64,000 nucleotides of DNA from Gillisia sp. Hel1_33_143 (GTDB lineage: Bacteria > Bacteroidota > Bacteroidia > Flavobacteriales > Flavobacteriaceae): NCBI RefSeq assembly GCF_900104765.1, contig NZ_LT629737.1, positions 1,798,001 through 1,862,000 on the forward strand. The letters run 5' to 3'. The position numbers and the translations under genes were made by a program. Below, piece by piece: positions 17,117 to 25,142 of the stretch. The notes beneath the pieces are model-generated. The model was not told the DNA's origin. It did no database searches and worked only from the letters and a program-made list of their open reading frames with translations. How positions within the stretch are numbered: position 1 is the first letter of the stretch; every line of letters starts with the position of its first letter.

Positions 17117-17746
17117 ATGGAAAATCTGTGGTTATTTGCTATAGCTGTATTTACAGGTTTCTTCGCGATTAATAGTCCCGCTGGTAATATCCCGATTTTT
17201 ATCAGTCTAACTAAACAGGCAGATAGAGCTACCAAAAAGAAGATATCTAAAAAGGCTACTATCACTGCTTTTATTATTGTTACCGGATTTATAATTCTGG
17301 GTAAATATATTTTCGATCTTTTTGGTTTAACAATTCCAGCTTTTAAGATCACAGGAGGAATTTTGATATTCTTTGTTGGATTTGAAATGATACGTTCTCA
17401 AGAATCTAGTATAGATAACCAAACTGAGGTAAACTTTAATGAAGGTATCTCGATCTCTCCATTAGCTATCCCTATTCTTGCAGGTCCTGGAACCATAGTT
17501 ACTGCAATGAACTATACAACTACTGCAGGATACATAGAATTAGTCATAATTATCTCTATGCTAGCCTTAATTATGTGGCTCAACTATTTGGCTTTTATCT
17601 CTAGTGAATATTTGGTGAAATATATAGGTGCCAATAAAATCGTGGTAATAGAAAAGATCATGGGATTGATCATAGCCATTATAGGTACCAATATGTTTAT
17701 ACAGGGTGTAAAATTGGCATTCTTTACAGAAGATGTTCTAATTTAA
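17117..17746 (+). CDS. MarC family integral membrane protein
   Basis: This 209-residue protein has six predicted membrane segments. It shows MarC family marks: an N-terminal FAINSPAGNIPIFISLT and a central SPLAIPILAGPGTIVTAMN repeated in topology. MarC proteins are inner membrane proteins of unsettled function; the old link to multiple antibiotic resistance has not held. Four bases separate its stop from the convergent gene. Confidence 0.9.
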   Translation: MENLWLFAIAVFTGFFAINSPAGNIPIFISLTKQADRATKKKISKKATITAFIIVTGFIILGKYIFDLFGLTIPAFKITGGILIFFVGFEMIRSQESSIDNQTEVNFNEGISISPLAIPILAGPGTIVTAMNYTTTAGYIELVIIISMLALIMWLNYLAFISSEYLVKYIGANKIVVIEKIMGLIIAIIGTNMFIQGVKLAFFTEDVLI

Positions 17747-17750
17747 ATAA

Positions 17751-18152
17751 CTACTCGTCTTTTTTGTAGTGAAGATTATTTAGCCAATCTGTAAATAGGT
17801 TTTCAAATTGAAGGATCTCAGATTTTAGAAGATTTAAGAACTCTGTTTCCTTCACTCCATTAAATTCTAACTTTCTGCACTTAATAAGCATTCTATTTGC
17901 AGATTTTCTAATATTATTAGCACGTTTTAATCTTAAAGAAGAATTGGAGGTATTATGTACCACTGCCAAACTTGGCACCAATCTTAGAGAGTCTGATACT
18001 ATTTCTCCAGCAAAATGATAATTATAGTTATTGGAAATTCCCATTTCCATCACATTTTTATTGTCACTAATAATACATGCAATGGCGCGAGATACCTTAA
18101 AGATCTCCTGAGCTTTTTGGTAAACTTTTAATTGATTAAAATTAGATTCCAT
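17751..18152 (-). CDS. Four-helix-bundle-like protein
   Basis: This 133-residue helical protein begins FNQLKVYQKAQEIFKVSRAI, which is like the start of the four-helix-bundle (S23/IVS-type) proteins common in Bacteroidota. The later helices (LRLKRANNIRKSANRMLIKCRKL, FLNLLKSEILQFENLFTDWLNNL) fit a bundle of four. Here it is not inside an rRNA gene. The function is not known; assignment is by fold pattern. Confidence 0.6.
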   Translation of the reverse strand: MESNFNQLKVYQKAQEIFKVSRAIACIISDNKNVMEMGISNNYNYHFAGEIVSDSLRLVPSLAVVHNTSNSSLRLKRANNIRKSANRMLIKCRKLEFNGVKETEFLNLLKSEILQFENLFTDWLNNLHYKKDE

Positions 18153-18204
18153 ATAAAACTATAATTTCTTACGTTTCATAAAAATAGCAAGAATGCTGAT
18201 GGTC

Positions 18205-18225
18205 ATGCTTTAATATTTAAAGCAT
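18205..18225. promoter_or_regulatory. Palindrome upstream of the Lrp-type gene, putative autoregulatory site
   Basis: ATGCTTTA (18205-18212) is repeated inverted as TAAAGCAT (18218-18225) around an AT-only centre. It lies 53 bases before the regulator's start. Lrp/AsnC proteins often bind their own promoters at such AT-centred palindromes; that link is inferred. Confidence 0.5.
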
Positions 18226-18277
18226 AATTGCGCTATTACTTTAATATTATGTAATTTTAATCTTAAAATATTTAAAA

Positions 18278-18727
18278 ATGCCTTTAGATAGAATAAACTG
18301 GTTAATACTAGATGAGTTGCAGATCAATGCTCGTCAATCGTTTGCGGAGATTGGCAGAAAAGTTGGTTTAACCTCTCCTGCAGTAGCAGAGCGAGTTAAG
18401 AAGATGGAAGATAAAGGAATTATCAAGGGCTATAAAGCTGAGGTTTCCTATCACAAAACAGGACATCAATTAAAAGCAGTTATAACCTTAAGAGCTTTTA
18501 TGGGAAGACTTAAGCCTTTTTTAGAGAAGGTAAAAGAATTTAAAGAAGTGATTAATTGTTATAGAATCACCGGTAATGAAAATATTATTATGGAAGTGGT
18601 CTTATTCGATCAAACTCACTTAGAAGAATTTATAGATAAGCTTATTACCTACGGAGAAACCAAAACGCATATAATTTTATCTAATGTTATAGAACATGCA
18701 CCTATAAAAAGTAGGGGTGTTAGATAA
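18278..18727 (+). CDS. Lrp/AsnC family transcriptional regulator
   Basis: This 149-residue regulator has an N-terminal winged helix-turn-helix (residues about 5-60: ILDELQINARQSFAEIGRKV, then GLTSPAVAERVKKMEDKGII). The C-terminal RAM effector domain (about 68-140) carries RITGNENIIMEVV. Such proteins form octameric discs and sense amino acids. It stands alone, with the palindrome at 18205-18225 upstream and a convergent methyltransferase 5 bases downstream. The ligand cannot be told. Confidence 0.93.
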   Translation: MPLDRINWLILDELQINARQSFAEIGRKVGLTSPAVAERVKKMEDKGIIKGYKAEVSYHKTGHQLKAVITLRAFMGRLKPFLEKVKEFKEVINCYRITGNENIIMEVVLFDQTHLEEFIDKLITYGETKTHIILSNVIEHAPIKSRGVR

Positions 18728-18732
18728 AATTT

Positions 18733-19641
18733 TTATTTAATTCCACTTACCAGATACATCATTGAGCCTCCTGCAGCATGATACTGCTCTCTTTGTAATG
18801 CGCCCATCACATGCTCATCTCTCCTTGAGTATTTTTCCTGATACTCAAAATAGAACTGCATATATTCTTCCCCTGCAGCACTAAAAAAATCTATATCTTT
18901 TTGAGTATTAGATTTCCAAGAACTTCCCTTCATCCATTGTTTTAAGGTTGCTACTTGTTCCTCATTATTGTAAGGAGGGTACATTGCAATCGCTTTGTCA
19001 GACAATCTAACTTCAATATTCTTAAGTTCTTCCAATGCAAACATTCCCGGTAAGAGATCTCCTAGAGAATTATCTCCTCGACCCATATTTTTCTTACCTT
19101 TTTCTATGATCAATCTATATTTAATGTGGTCTAGAGTTTCCTCTATAGAATCATTTTTAGAAAGCGATGTTTTGGTTAAGCTTTGAACGATATTGTTTGG
19201 TTCTACACACAGCAAAATTCCACCAGATTTTAAAACTCGTAGCATTTCTTTAAGAGCTTTTTGCGGGTGAGGAACATGAATAAGAACTGTTTGGCAGGTA
19301 ACCATTTCAAAATGATCATCATCAAAAGGCAGATTTTGAGCATCTCCTTTTAATAAACTGAAGGACCTATCTAAATTATAGATATGTCCTTCTAGTTCTT
19401 TATTTTCTGAATACCACCTAACATCACTATCTACTGCCGTAATAGAAGCGTTATAAGAAAGGTATGGCGCAAGTAACCTCGTCCAATGTCCATTTCCACA
19501 ACCTACATCTAGCATAGATCCAATTCTGGATAGTTCGAGCCTATTTGCAGTGAGATCAAGAAATGCCTTGTTCCACCAAAAATCTCGATAGTCTCCAAAG
19601 TAATTCTCAGAATGTCCTTTATTTAGCTTTGGATCTGTCAA
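18733..19641 (-). CDS. Class I SAM-dependent methyltransferase
   Basis: The likely start is TTG at 19641, giving 302 residues that begin MTDPKLNKGHSENYFGDYRDF. The open frame runs further upstream but there it lies inside the helicase gene and reads as low-sense sequence. Motif I is MLDVGCGNGHWTRLL, followed by an acidic VDSD at the end of strand 2, GDAQNLPFDDDHFEMV and VLKSGGILLCVEP, a complete Rossmann methyltransferase core of the Methyltransf_11 type. The substrate is unknown. It overlaps the helicase end by 23 bases, so the two are probably translationally coupled. Confidence 0.85.
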   Translation of the reverse strand: MTDPKLNKGHSENYFGDYRDFWWNKAFLDLTANRLELSRIGSMLDVGCGNGHWTRLLAPYLSYNASITAVDSDVRWYSENKELEGHIYNLDRSFSLLKGDAQNLPFDDDHFEMVTCQTVLIHVPHPQKALKEMLRVLKSGGILLCVEPNNIVQSLTKTSLSKNDSIEETLDHIKYRLIIEKGKKNMGRGDNSLGDLLPGMFALEELKNIEVRLSDKAIAMYPPYNNEEQVATLKQWMKGSSWKSNTQKDIDFFSAAGEEYMQFYFEYQEKYSRRDEHVMGALQREQYHAAGGSMMYLVSGIK

Positions 19642-20896
19642 AACTTCTGCCCTTAGAATTATTATTAGAATTTGAGTTTGTTCGCTTAGAAGTAGAAGGT
19701 TTGTTCTGGTTTCTTGATGGTCTTCTTTGTTGAGGTTTCTTGGCCGGAACTTCAAACAATTCCATTGGATAGTTATGACCTTCAATTACAGGAATCTTCT
19801 GATCTATTAATTTTTGAATATCTCTAATGTATGATTTTTCCTCATAATCTGAAAAAGAAATAGCTTTACCACTAGCTCCAGCTCTACCTGTTCTTCCTAT
19901 ACGATGAACATAAGTTTCTGCTATGTTTGGGACCTCGTAATTAATTACCAAAGCCAACTCATCTATATCTATTCCACGGGCTGCAATATCTGTAGCTACA
20001 AGTACGCGGGTAGTCTTGTCTTTAAAGTTCTTCAAAGCTTTCTGTCTTGCATTCTGAGTTTTATTCCCGTGAATGGCTTCCGCTTTTATATTTTCCTTCA
20101 TAAGGTCTTTAACCACCTTATTAGCACCATGTTTAGTTCTTGTAAAAACAAGCACTCTATCTGCATCATTATCCTGTAAGAGGTCTATAAGCAAATTTTT
20201 CTTATTCGCCTTATCTATAAAATATACTTCTTGCTGTATCATTTCCGCAGTAGAAGATACTGGTGTAACTTCCACTTTTACCGGATTATCTAAAATACTA
20301 TTGGCAAGATCTAAAATAGAATCTGGCATGGTAGCAGAGAAGAATAAAGTTTGACGTTTTTGAGGAATTTTTTTGATCACTTTTTTTACATCATGAACAA
20401 ATCCCATATCAAGCATTCTATCTGCTTCATCTAAGGTGAAAATTTCAATTTTAGAAAGAGAGATAAAACCTTGATCCATTAGATCCAATAATCTTCCTGG
20501 GGTTGCCACTAAAATGTCTACTCCATTTCTTAAAGCATTAACCTGAGAATTTTGAGGAACACCACCAAAGATCACAAGATGTTTAAGATTGGTGAATTGT
20601 CCATAATCAGCAAGGCTTTCACCAATTTGAATAGCAAGTTCTCTTGTAGGTGTTAAGATCAAACATTTAATGTCTGTTCTGCGACCATTGTTTTGAGAAT
20701 TTGAGTTTAATAGTTGTATTGTAGGAATGGAGAAAGCGGCTGTTTTTCCTGTTCCGGTTTGGGCGCAACCTAGAACGTCGCGTCCTTTTAATATTGCGGG
20801 TATAGATTGTGCTTGTATAGGGGTAGGAATGGTATATCCCACTTTTTGTACTGCCTTTTGTAAAGGTTCAGTTAATTGTAAATCGTTAAATGTCAT
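19619..20896 (-). CDS. DEAD-box RNA helicase (RhlE-like)
   Basis: This 425-residue helicase has all core motifs: Q motif near PTPIQAQSIP, motif I AQTGTGKT, PTRELA, TPGRL, DEAD at the centre, SAT, and the second RecA domain with VLVFTRTKHGA, VATDIAARGID and HRIGRTGR. The C-terminal tail (from about 380) is basic and rich in Gln, Asn, Arg and Ser, which would bind RNA unspecifically. RhlE-type helicases help ribosome assembly and RNA decay, often in the cold. Its leader of about 90 bases after the promoter is longer than for most genes here, which fits cold-type regulation but does not prove it. Confidence 0.95.
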   Translation of the reverse strand: MTFNDLQLTEPLQKAVQKVGYTIPTPIQAQSIPAILKGRDVLGCAQTGTGKTAAFSIPTIQLLNSNSQNNGRRTDIKCLILTPTRELAIQIGESLADYGQFTNLKHLVIFGGVPQNSQVNALRNGVDILVATPGRLLDLMDQGFISLSKIEIFTLDEADRMLDMGFVHDVKKVIKKIPQKRQTLFFSATMPDSILDLANSILDNPVKVEVTPVSSTAEMIQQEVYFIDKANKKNLLIDLLQDNDADRVLVFTRTKHGANKVVKDLMKENIKAEAIHGNKTQNARQKALKNFKDKTTRVLVATDIAARGIDIDELALVINYEVPNIAETYVHRIGRTGRAGASGKAISFSDYEEKSYIRDIQKLIDQKIPVIEGHNYPMELFEVPAKKPQQRRPSRNQNKPSTSKRTNSNSNNNSKGRSFDRSKAK

Positions 20897-20988
20897 GTAT
20901 GAATTATAAATGCTGCGCCGCTTGAAAATTTGTTCTGGGGCAGACTATGTGTAAATGTTGCGTTGTCGGAGAAGATCGCAACCGGCTG

Positions 20989-20996
20989 CAAAGATA
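20989..20996 (-). promoter_or_regulatory. -7 promoter element of the helicase operon
   Basis: On the minus strand TATCTTTG fits the consensus exactly. It lies 92 bases before the helicase ATG, leaving a long leader. Confidence 0.55.
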
Positions 20997-21108
20997 GGGC
21001 TTTATTGTTAAGTAGGAAGTTTAAGGCAAGCAATGCCAAATTTTAACACTCTTTTACCGTATGAATATAATTTAGTTAAAATCTGCGTAATTGTAATTTC
21101 TTTAATAC

Positions 21109-21136
21109 TTGTGCGACTACTCTGTAGTTATCTTTG
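21109..21136 (+). promoter_or_regulatory. Promoter of the DUF1328-like gene
   Basis: TTG at 21109-21111 and TATCTTTG at 21129-21136 are separated by 17 bases, a good fit to the Bacteroidota -33/-7 promoter. The start codon is at 21153. Confidence 0.65.
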
Positions 21137-21152
21137 ATAAAAATAATACGCT

Positions 21153-21350
21153 ATGAAAAATTATACTTTAATATTCCTTGCATTAACCGTTATAACTGGA
21201 TTAATAGGCTTTACAGGAATGAACTTTTTTGGTATACCGGCGGTGAGAGTGTTATTTGTGATATTTGCCGATCTATTGGTGATCTCAGTATTAGCAAAAA
21301 TATTTTTCCCAGCAACTGAAAATATGAAATTGCAAAGAGTTAAAAAATAA
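21153..21350 (+). CDS. Small two-segment membrane protein, DUF1328-like
   Basis: This 65-residue protein has two membrane segments (about 4-23 and 31-52). YTLIFLALTVITGLIGFTG resembles the start of DUF1328 (YtjA) proteins, which often respond to stress in Proteobacteria. The C-terminus is basic (MKLQRVKK). It has its own promoter and terminator. Function is unknown. Confidence 0.7.
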   Translation: MKNYTLIFLALTVITGLIGFTGMNFFGIPAVRVLFVIFADLLVISVLAKIFFPATENMKLQRVKK

Positions 21351-21379
21351 TCCCAACATTTTGTTTAGAAAAAGCCCTT

Positions 21380-21408
21380 AAGGTCTCTATGATAGAGGCC
21401 TTTTTTTT
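21380..21408 (+). terminator. Terminator of the DUF1328-like gene
   Basis: A ten-base stem (21380-21389 with 21393-21402, one T-G pair) and a three-base loop are followed by a run of T. Confidence 0.88.
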
Positions 21409-21450
21409 ATGCTCAATTTATTCTAACTTGATGTTTTAAATCTTGAATTC

Positions 21451-22866
21451 TTGAAATATCTATTCCTAACTTTCTTCATGTTCTCTAGTGTGCTAATTTC
21501 AGCACAGCAATTAACGCTTAAAAAAGGTATTGTAACAGATAGTTTGATTGTGGCAAATGCCTCAAATGAAACTTTTTCTATATACCTGCCAACTTCTTAT
21601 ACTACAGAAAAGACCTGGCCGATCATTGTAATTTTTGATTCTGAAGGTAGAGGTAAAATAGTTACACAATTATTTAAAAAGATAGGAGAAGAGCAAGGCT
21701 ATATAATTGCGGCTTCCAATAATGTCTCGAAGGATCTGGATCTTTTAAAAAATGTAGAAATTGGTGATAGATTAATAGAGACCGTACAGGCTTATTTTTC
21801 TATAGACAAGAATTCTATTTATACCACCGGTAGTAATGAAGGAGCAGAAGCTGCCATGGCGGTCTCTGCTATTCGAACAGATATAAAAGGTGTGATGGCA
21901 ATTGGAGATTTCTGGATTAACTCAGAGTTTCTGAAAAAAGATAAAGGATATGCTTTTGTGGGCATGATAGATTATAAAGATCCAGATTATTATAGGCTTA
22001 GCGATATCAGTAATTATATTTCCAAAATAGAATACCCCTCTCGTATTTACTTATTTACAAGTGCAAAGGAATATCCTTCAGCAGATCTTATCTATAGCGG
22101 TATATCTGAGTTTACGCTTCAACGACTGAAATCAGACTCAACAGTAAATGTTATTTCTGCACAGAAGTTATTTGAGCAAGATCTTCGAATCGCAGAGAAT
22201 TTAAGAAGAAAGTTAAGTTTTTATGAAGCCTATGAATTTCTAGATCTCATGTCTCAAAAATTTCCAGTAGAAGGTTCTCAGGATATCATCAGAGAAATGC
22301 AAAAAGAAATTAAAAAAAATAAGATCTATAGATCTCAGCGAAGAAATTTTGCCAGAGCCATCACCACAGAAAACTTTAAGAAGTCTGAATTTTCCTATTA
22401 TTTAGCTGATGATCTGGCACAGATAAATTTTGAAAATCTTGGATATTGGAATCAGCAAATTAAAGAGCTAGAAGAAAACAAGAGTTCTGAAAATATTGCA
22501 GAAGCGAGAATGGGTTATAGATTGCAAGGATATCTTCAAAATATGGCACAATTATCTCTTGTACAGTTTGAGGAGCAAGGATCTAGTATAGATCTATTAG
22601 TCTTTACAGCAGTATTACAAACTATCTTTGATAAAGAAAACCCCAAAGGATATTTTAAAGTAATATCATTAAGTGCCTCAGATGGCGACTACGAAACAGC
22701 GCTGCTTTACTTGGAAGATCTCCTAAAAACCGGCTATGATAATTTAGATGCACTTTATACAGTCCCCGGAACTTTAGATCTTAAATTGAGCCCGGAATAT
22801 AATAAGATTATCAAGAAATACTTGGGAAGATCTAAATTCTATAATCTTAATTTGGAGGAGAACTAA
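21451..22866 (+). CDS. Secreted alpha/beta-hydrolase (esterase-like) protein with a divergent nucleophile elbow
   Basis: This 471-residue protein starts at TTG 21451, which gives a proper signal peptide ending ISAQ. Residues about 35-230 follow the putative esterase (Esterase D-type) fold: FSIYLPTSYTTEKTWPIIVIFD, then YFSIDKNSIYTTGSNEGAEAAM. At that point a hydrolase normally has G-x-S-x-G; here it is T-G-S-N-E-G, so the elbow is shortened or lost. The second half (about 250-470) is helical, resembling tetratricopeptide-type repeats (SLSASDGDYETALLYLEDLL). It may be a non-catalytic binding protein. Its end overlaps the convergent MFS gene by 20 bases. Confidence 0.7.
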   Translation: MKYLFLTFFMFSSVLISAQQLTLKKGIVTDSLIVANASNETFSIYLPTSYTTEKTWPIIVIFDSEGRGKIVTQLFKKIGEEQGYIIAASNNVSKDLDLLKNVEIGDRLIETVQAYFSIDKNSIYTTGSNEGAEAAMAVSAIRTDIKGVMAIGDFWINSEFLKKDKGYAFVGMIDYKDPDYYRLSDISNYISKIEYPSRIYLFTSAKEYPSADLIYSGISEFTLQRLKSDSTVNVISAQKLFEQDLRIAENLRRKLSFYEAYEFLDLMSQKFPVEGSQDIIREMQKEIKKNKIYRSQRRNFARAITTENFKKSEFSYYLADDLAQINFENLGYWNQQIKELEENKSSENIAEARMGYRLQGYLQNMAQLSLVQFEEQGSSIDLLVFTAVLQTIFDKENPKGYFKVISLSASDGDYETALLYLEDLLKTGYDNLDALYTVPGTLDLKLSPEYNKIIKKYLGRSKFYNLNLEEN

Positions 22867-24070
22867 TAGCTTCTTTTCTTATTGTAATTTTCAGCCAGAC
22901 AAGAAGCGCACAGGCTAGGATAGCTAAAAATACCATTGTGTACCACGTAAATTCATAGCCGAAATTTTCTATGAGTTGCATCCCCGAATTATGTCCAAAG
23001 ATGTGGCTAATAGAAAAAGCGATACTGTAAAGTGCCATATAAGATCCTTGTTTGCCTCTTTCTGCTCTCTTTAAAGCAAATGTATTAGAGAATGGAAAGG
23101 CTATCATTTCTCCTATTGTAAGAAATATCATTCCAACTATTAGTATCCCTATTAATCCGCTTAAGTTTACAAGTAAAAAGCTTATTCCTACCAAAGCGGT
23201 ACCCCAAACCATTAAACTAATAGGGTTAAACTTTCTACCTTCCAGATATTTTATTAGTGGCATTTCTAATAAAAATATCAAAAAGCCATTCATGCCCAAT
23301 AATAATCCAATTTCGAATTCAGACATTTTAAAGCTTTGAGCATAGTACAAAGGCATGGTAGAGAAGTACTGAATGAATATAAATCCAAATAAGATCATGG
23401 ATACTATAAAAAGTAAATAAGGTCTATCGCTCATAACCCCAAGCGGATTTAAGTTTTCTTCACGTTTATTTTCTATAGCCTTCTTAGGATGTAATAACTT
23501 TAATAACAATAATCCTGCTGCCAAACAGGTAATACCATCTACCCAGAAAAGTCCGCTGTACCCTGAAGTAGCTATTATTAGTCCGCCTAAAGCCGGACCG
23601 GCAGAAAATCCCAGATTAATTGCCAATCTTATAAGCGTTACAGATCTGGTTCTGTTTTCAGGCTTGCTATATGCGCTAATTGCTACAAATACTGCGGGTC
23701 TAAACATATCTGCCACCATCATCACCAAAAATATACCTGCACAGATTCCCCAAAAGGTTGTTGGGAATTGAAGTAGTACAAATAGAACAGAAGATAAGAT
23801 CAGACTTCCGGTCATTGTTTTGTAGTGGCCTATAGTATCTACAAGTTTTCCACCCAACCATGATCCTGCTACAGAACCTAGTCCAAAAAATGTTAAGATC
23901 CATCCAACTTGCTCTAAAGAAAATCCTCTGCTCTTAGTTAGATATAAAGAAAGGAAGGGTATAACCATGGTTCCGGCACGATTTATAAAGGTAATAAATG
24001 CTAAAAGCCAAACTTCCTTCCTTAAGTCGCTAAAAGAATCTATATAAGAGCGGTATATTCTACTAATCAT
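22847..24070 (-). CDS. MFS transporter
   Basis: This 407-residue protein has twelve membrane segments. The loop G-G-K-L-V-D-T-I-G-H-Y-K between segments 2 and 3 is the MFS motif A. The second half repeats the fold. The shape and length suggest a DHA1-type drug/proton antiporter; the substrate is unknown. A minus-strand promoter element at 24088-24095 precedes it. Confidence 0.9.
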   Translation of the reverse strand: MISRIYRSYIDSFSDLRKEVWLLAFITFINRAGTMVIPFLSLYLTKSRGFSLEQVGWILTFFGLGSVAGSWLGGKLVDTIGHYKTMTGSLILSSVLFVLLQFPTTFWGICAGIFLVMMVADMFRPAVFVAISAYSKPENRTRSVTLIRLAINLGFSAGPALGGLIIATSGYSGLFWVDGITCLAAGLLLLKLLHPKKAIENKREENLNPLGVMSDRPYLLFIVSMILFGFIFIQYFSTMPLYYAQSFKMSEFEIGLLLGMNGFLIFLLEMPLIKYLEGRKFNPISLMVWGTALVGISFLLVNLSGLIGILIVGMIFLTIGEMIAFPFSNTFALKRAERGKQGSYMALYSIAFSISHIFGHNSGMQLIENFGYEFTWYTMVFLAILACALLVWLKITIRKEAISSPPN

Positions 24071-24087
24071 TGATAAGAGATAGATCT

Positions 24088-24095
24088 CAAAATTA
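24088..24095 (-). promoter_or_regulatory. -7 promoter element for the MFS gene
   Basis: TAATTTTG on the minus strand, 17 bases before the start at 24070. The 78-base gap also serves the divergent DUF1684 gene, for which TAATTTG is seen at about 24122-24128. Confidence 0.5.
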
Positions 24096-24148
24096 AATTA
24101 ATTTTCGCTAATATTATTCTCTAATTTGAATCAACTAAAAAGTGTATC

Positions 24149-24775
24149 ATGTCATTTTTAAGATTAAAGAAAATAGTGTTGTTGTTAATTATGTTTGAAA
24201 CATTTTGCGTTGCGGCTCAAACTTCTGGAAAGGAAAGTGTGTTAGAATTTCAGCGTAACATCAATAAGGAATTTAAAGATCCTGCCGAATCTCCTTTAAC
24301 TATTGAAGAGAGAAAAGTTTTTAAAAGTCTTACCTTCTTAAAAATTGATACTACCTATGTTGTAGAAGCAGAATTTGTTAGAACACCTTTTGAATCTCCT
24401 TTTGAAATGCCAACTACAAAAGAGCGCACTCCAATCTATGTTAAGTATGGAGAATTATATTTTAAGCTGAAAGGAAAGAATTTGAAGTTGAACGTCTACC
24501 AAAGTCAGGATCTATTGCGAAAACCGGAATATGCAGACTACTTATTTTTACCTTTTACAGATCTTACTAATGGAGATATAACTTACGGCGGAGGTAGATA
24601 TATAGACTTGTTATTACCTTTATCTAAAAAGGTAACTCTAGATTTTAATAAAGCTTATAATCCATACTGTGCTTACAGTAAAAAATATGCTTGTCCTATT
24701 CCTCCCGTAGAAAATGATTTAGACATAGCAATTCCGGTAGGGGTGAGTTATAATACTGAAGACTCTTTACACTAA
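24149..24775 (+). CDS. DUF1684 protein
   Basis: This 208-residue secreted protein has a signal ending VAAQ. It has the conserved blocks of DUF1684: FLPFTDLTNGDITYGGGRYIDL, LDFNKAYNPYCAYSKKYACPIPP and ENDLDIAIPVG, with two Cys that could pair or bind metal. The family's function is not known. It overlaps the convergent crcB end by 9 bases. Confidence 0.9.
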   Translation: MSFLRLKKIVLLLIMFETFCVAAQTSGKESVLEFQRNINKEFKDPAESPLTIEERKVFKSLTFLKIDTTYVVEAEFVRTPFESPFEMPTTKERTPIYVKYGELYFKLKGKNLKLNVYQSQDLLRKPEYADYLFLPFTDLTNGDITYGGGRYIDLLLPLSKKVTLDFNKAYNPYCAYSKKYACPIPPVENDLDIAIPVGVSYNTEDSLH

Positions 24776-25138
24776 TTTTGACAGGAATAAACCAATAAAT
24801 ATAGCAGTAAATCCAGCAAGTAAACTTCCAAAAGTGTAAATAGAGAAGTTAAAATAATCTCCGGCTTTCAAAAGTTCCTGATTTTCAAAAGCAAAAGTAG
24901 AAAAGGTAGTAAAACCACCACAAAATCCTGTAGCTAAAAATAAGATCATATTATTAGAAAGTTGACCTCCTTTTAAAGCTATACCTAAAAAAAGGCCTAA
25001 CAGCAAGCTTCCTAAAATATTTACGGTTAGTGTTCCTAATGGTACTTGGAACGGAAGCTGATTTAAATATTTTGAGATAGCATATCTTAGAACACTTCCC
25101 AAGCCTCCTCCTAAAAAAACCATTAATAAGGCTTTCAT
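24767..25138 (-). CDS. crcB: Fluoride channel CrcB (Fluc)
   Basis: This 123-residue protein has four membrane segments. Fluc marks are visible: GGGLGSVLRY near the start, TLTVNILGSLLLG with the conserved Asn, and GFCGGFTTFSTFAFE, which lines the fluoride path. It exports fluoride as a dual-topology dimer. It lies 4 bases after the SRPBCC gene and is probably co-transcribed. I see no fluoride riboswitch in the leader of this pair. Confidence 0.95.
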   Translation of the reverse strand: MKALLMVFLGGGLGSVLRYAISKYLNQLPFQVPLGTLTVNILGSLLLGLFLGIALKGGQLSNNMILFLATGFCGGFTTFSTFAFENQELLKAGDYFNFSIYTFGSLLAGFTAIFIGLFLSKLV

Positions 25139-25142
25139 AAAA

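Noticed and set aside
19642-19785. Extension of the methyltransferase upstream into the helicase gene
   Set aside because: The added residues are read in another frame of the helicase's Gln/Asn-rich tail and do not resemble any methyltransferase.
21134-21319. Open frame overlapping the DUF1328-like gene in another frame
   Set aside because: It overlaps the promoter's -7 box and has no family-like features; the DUF1328-like frame has promoter, start and terminator in place.
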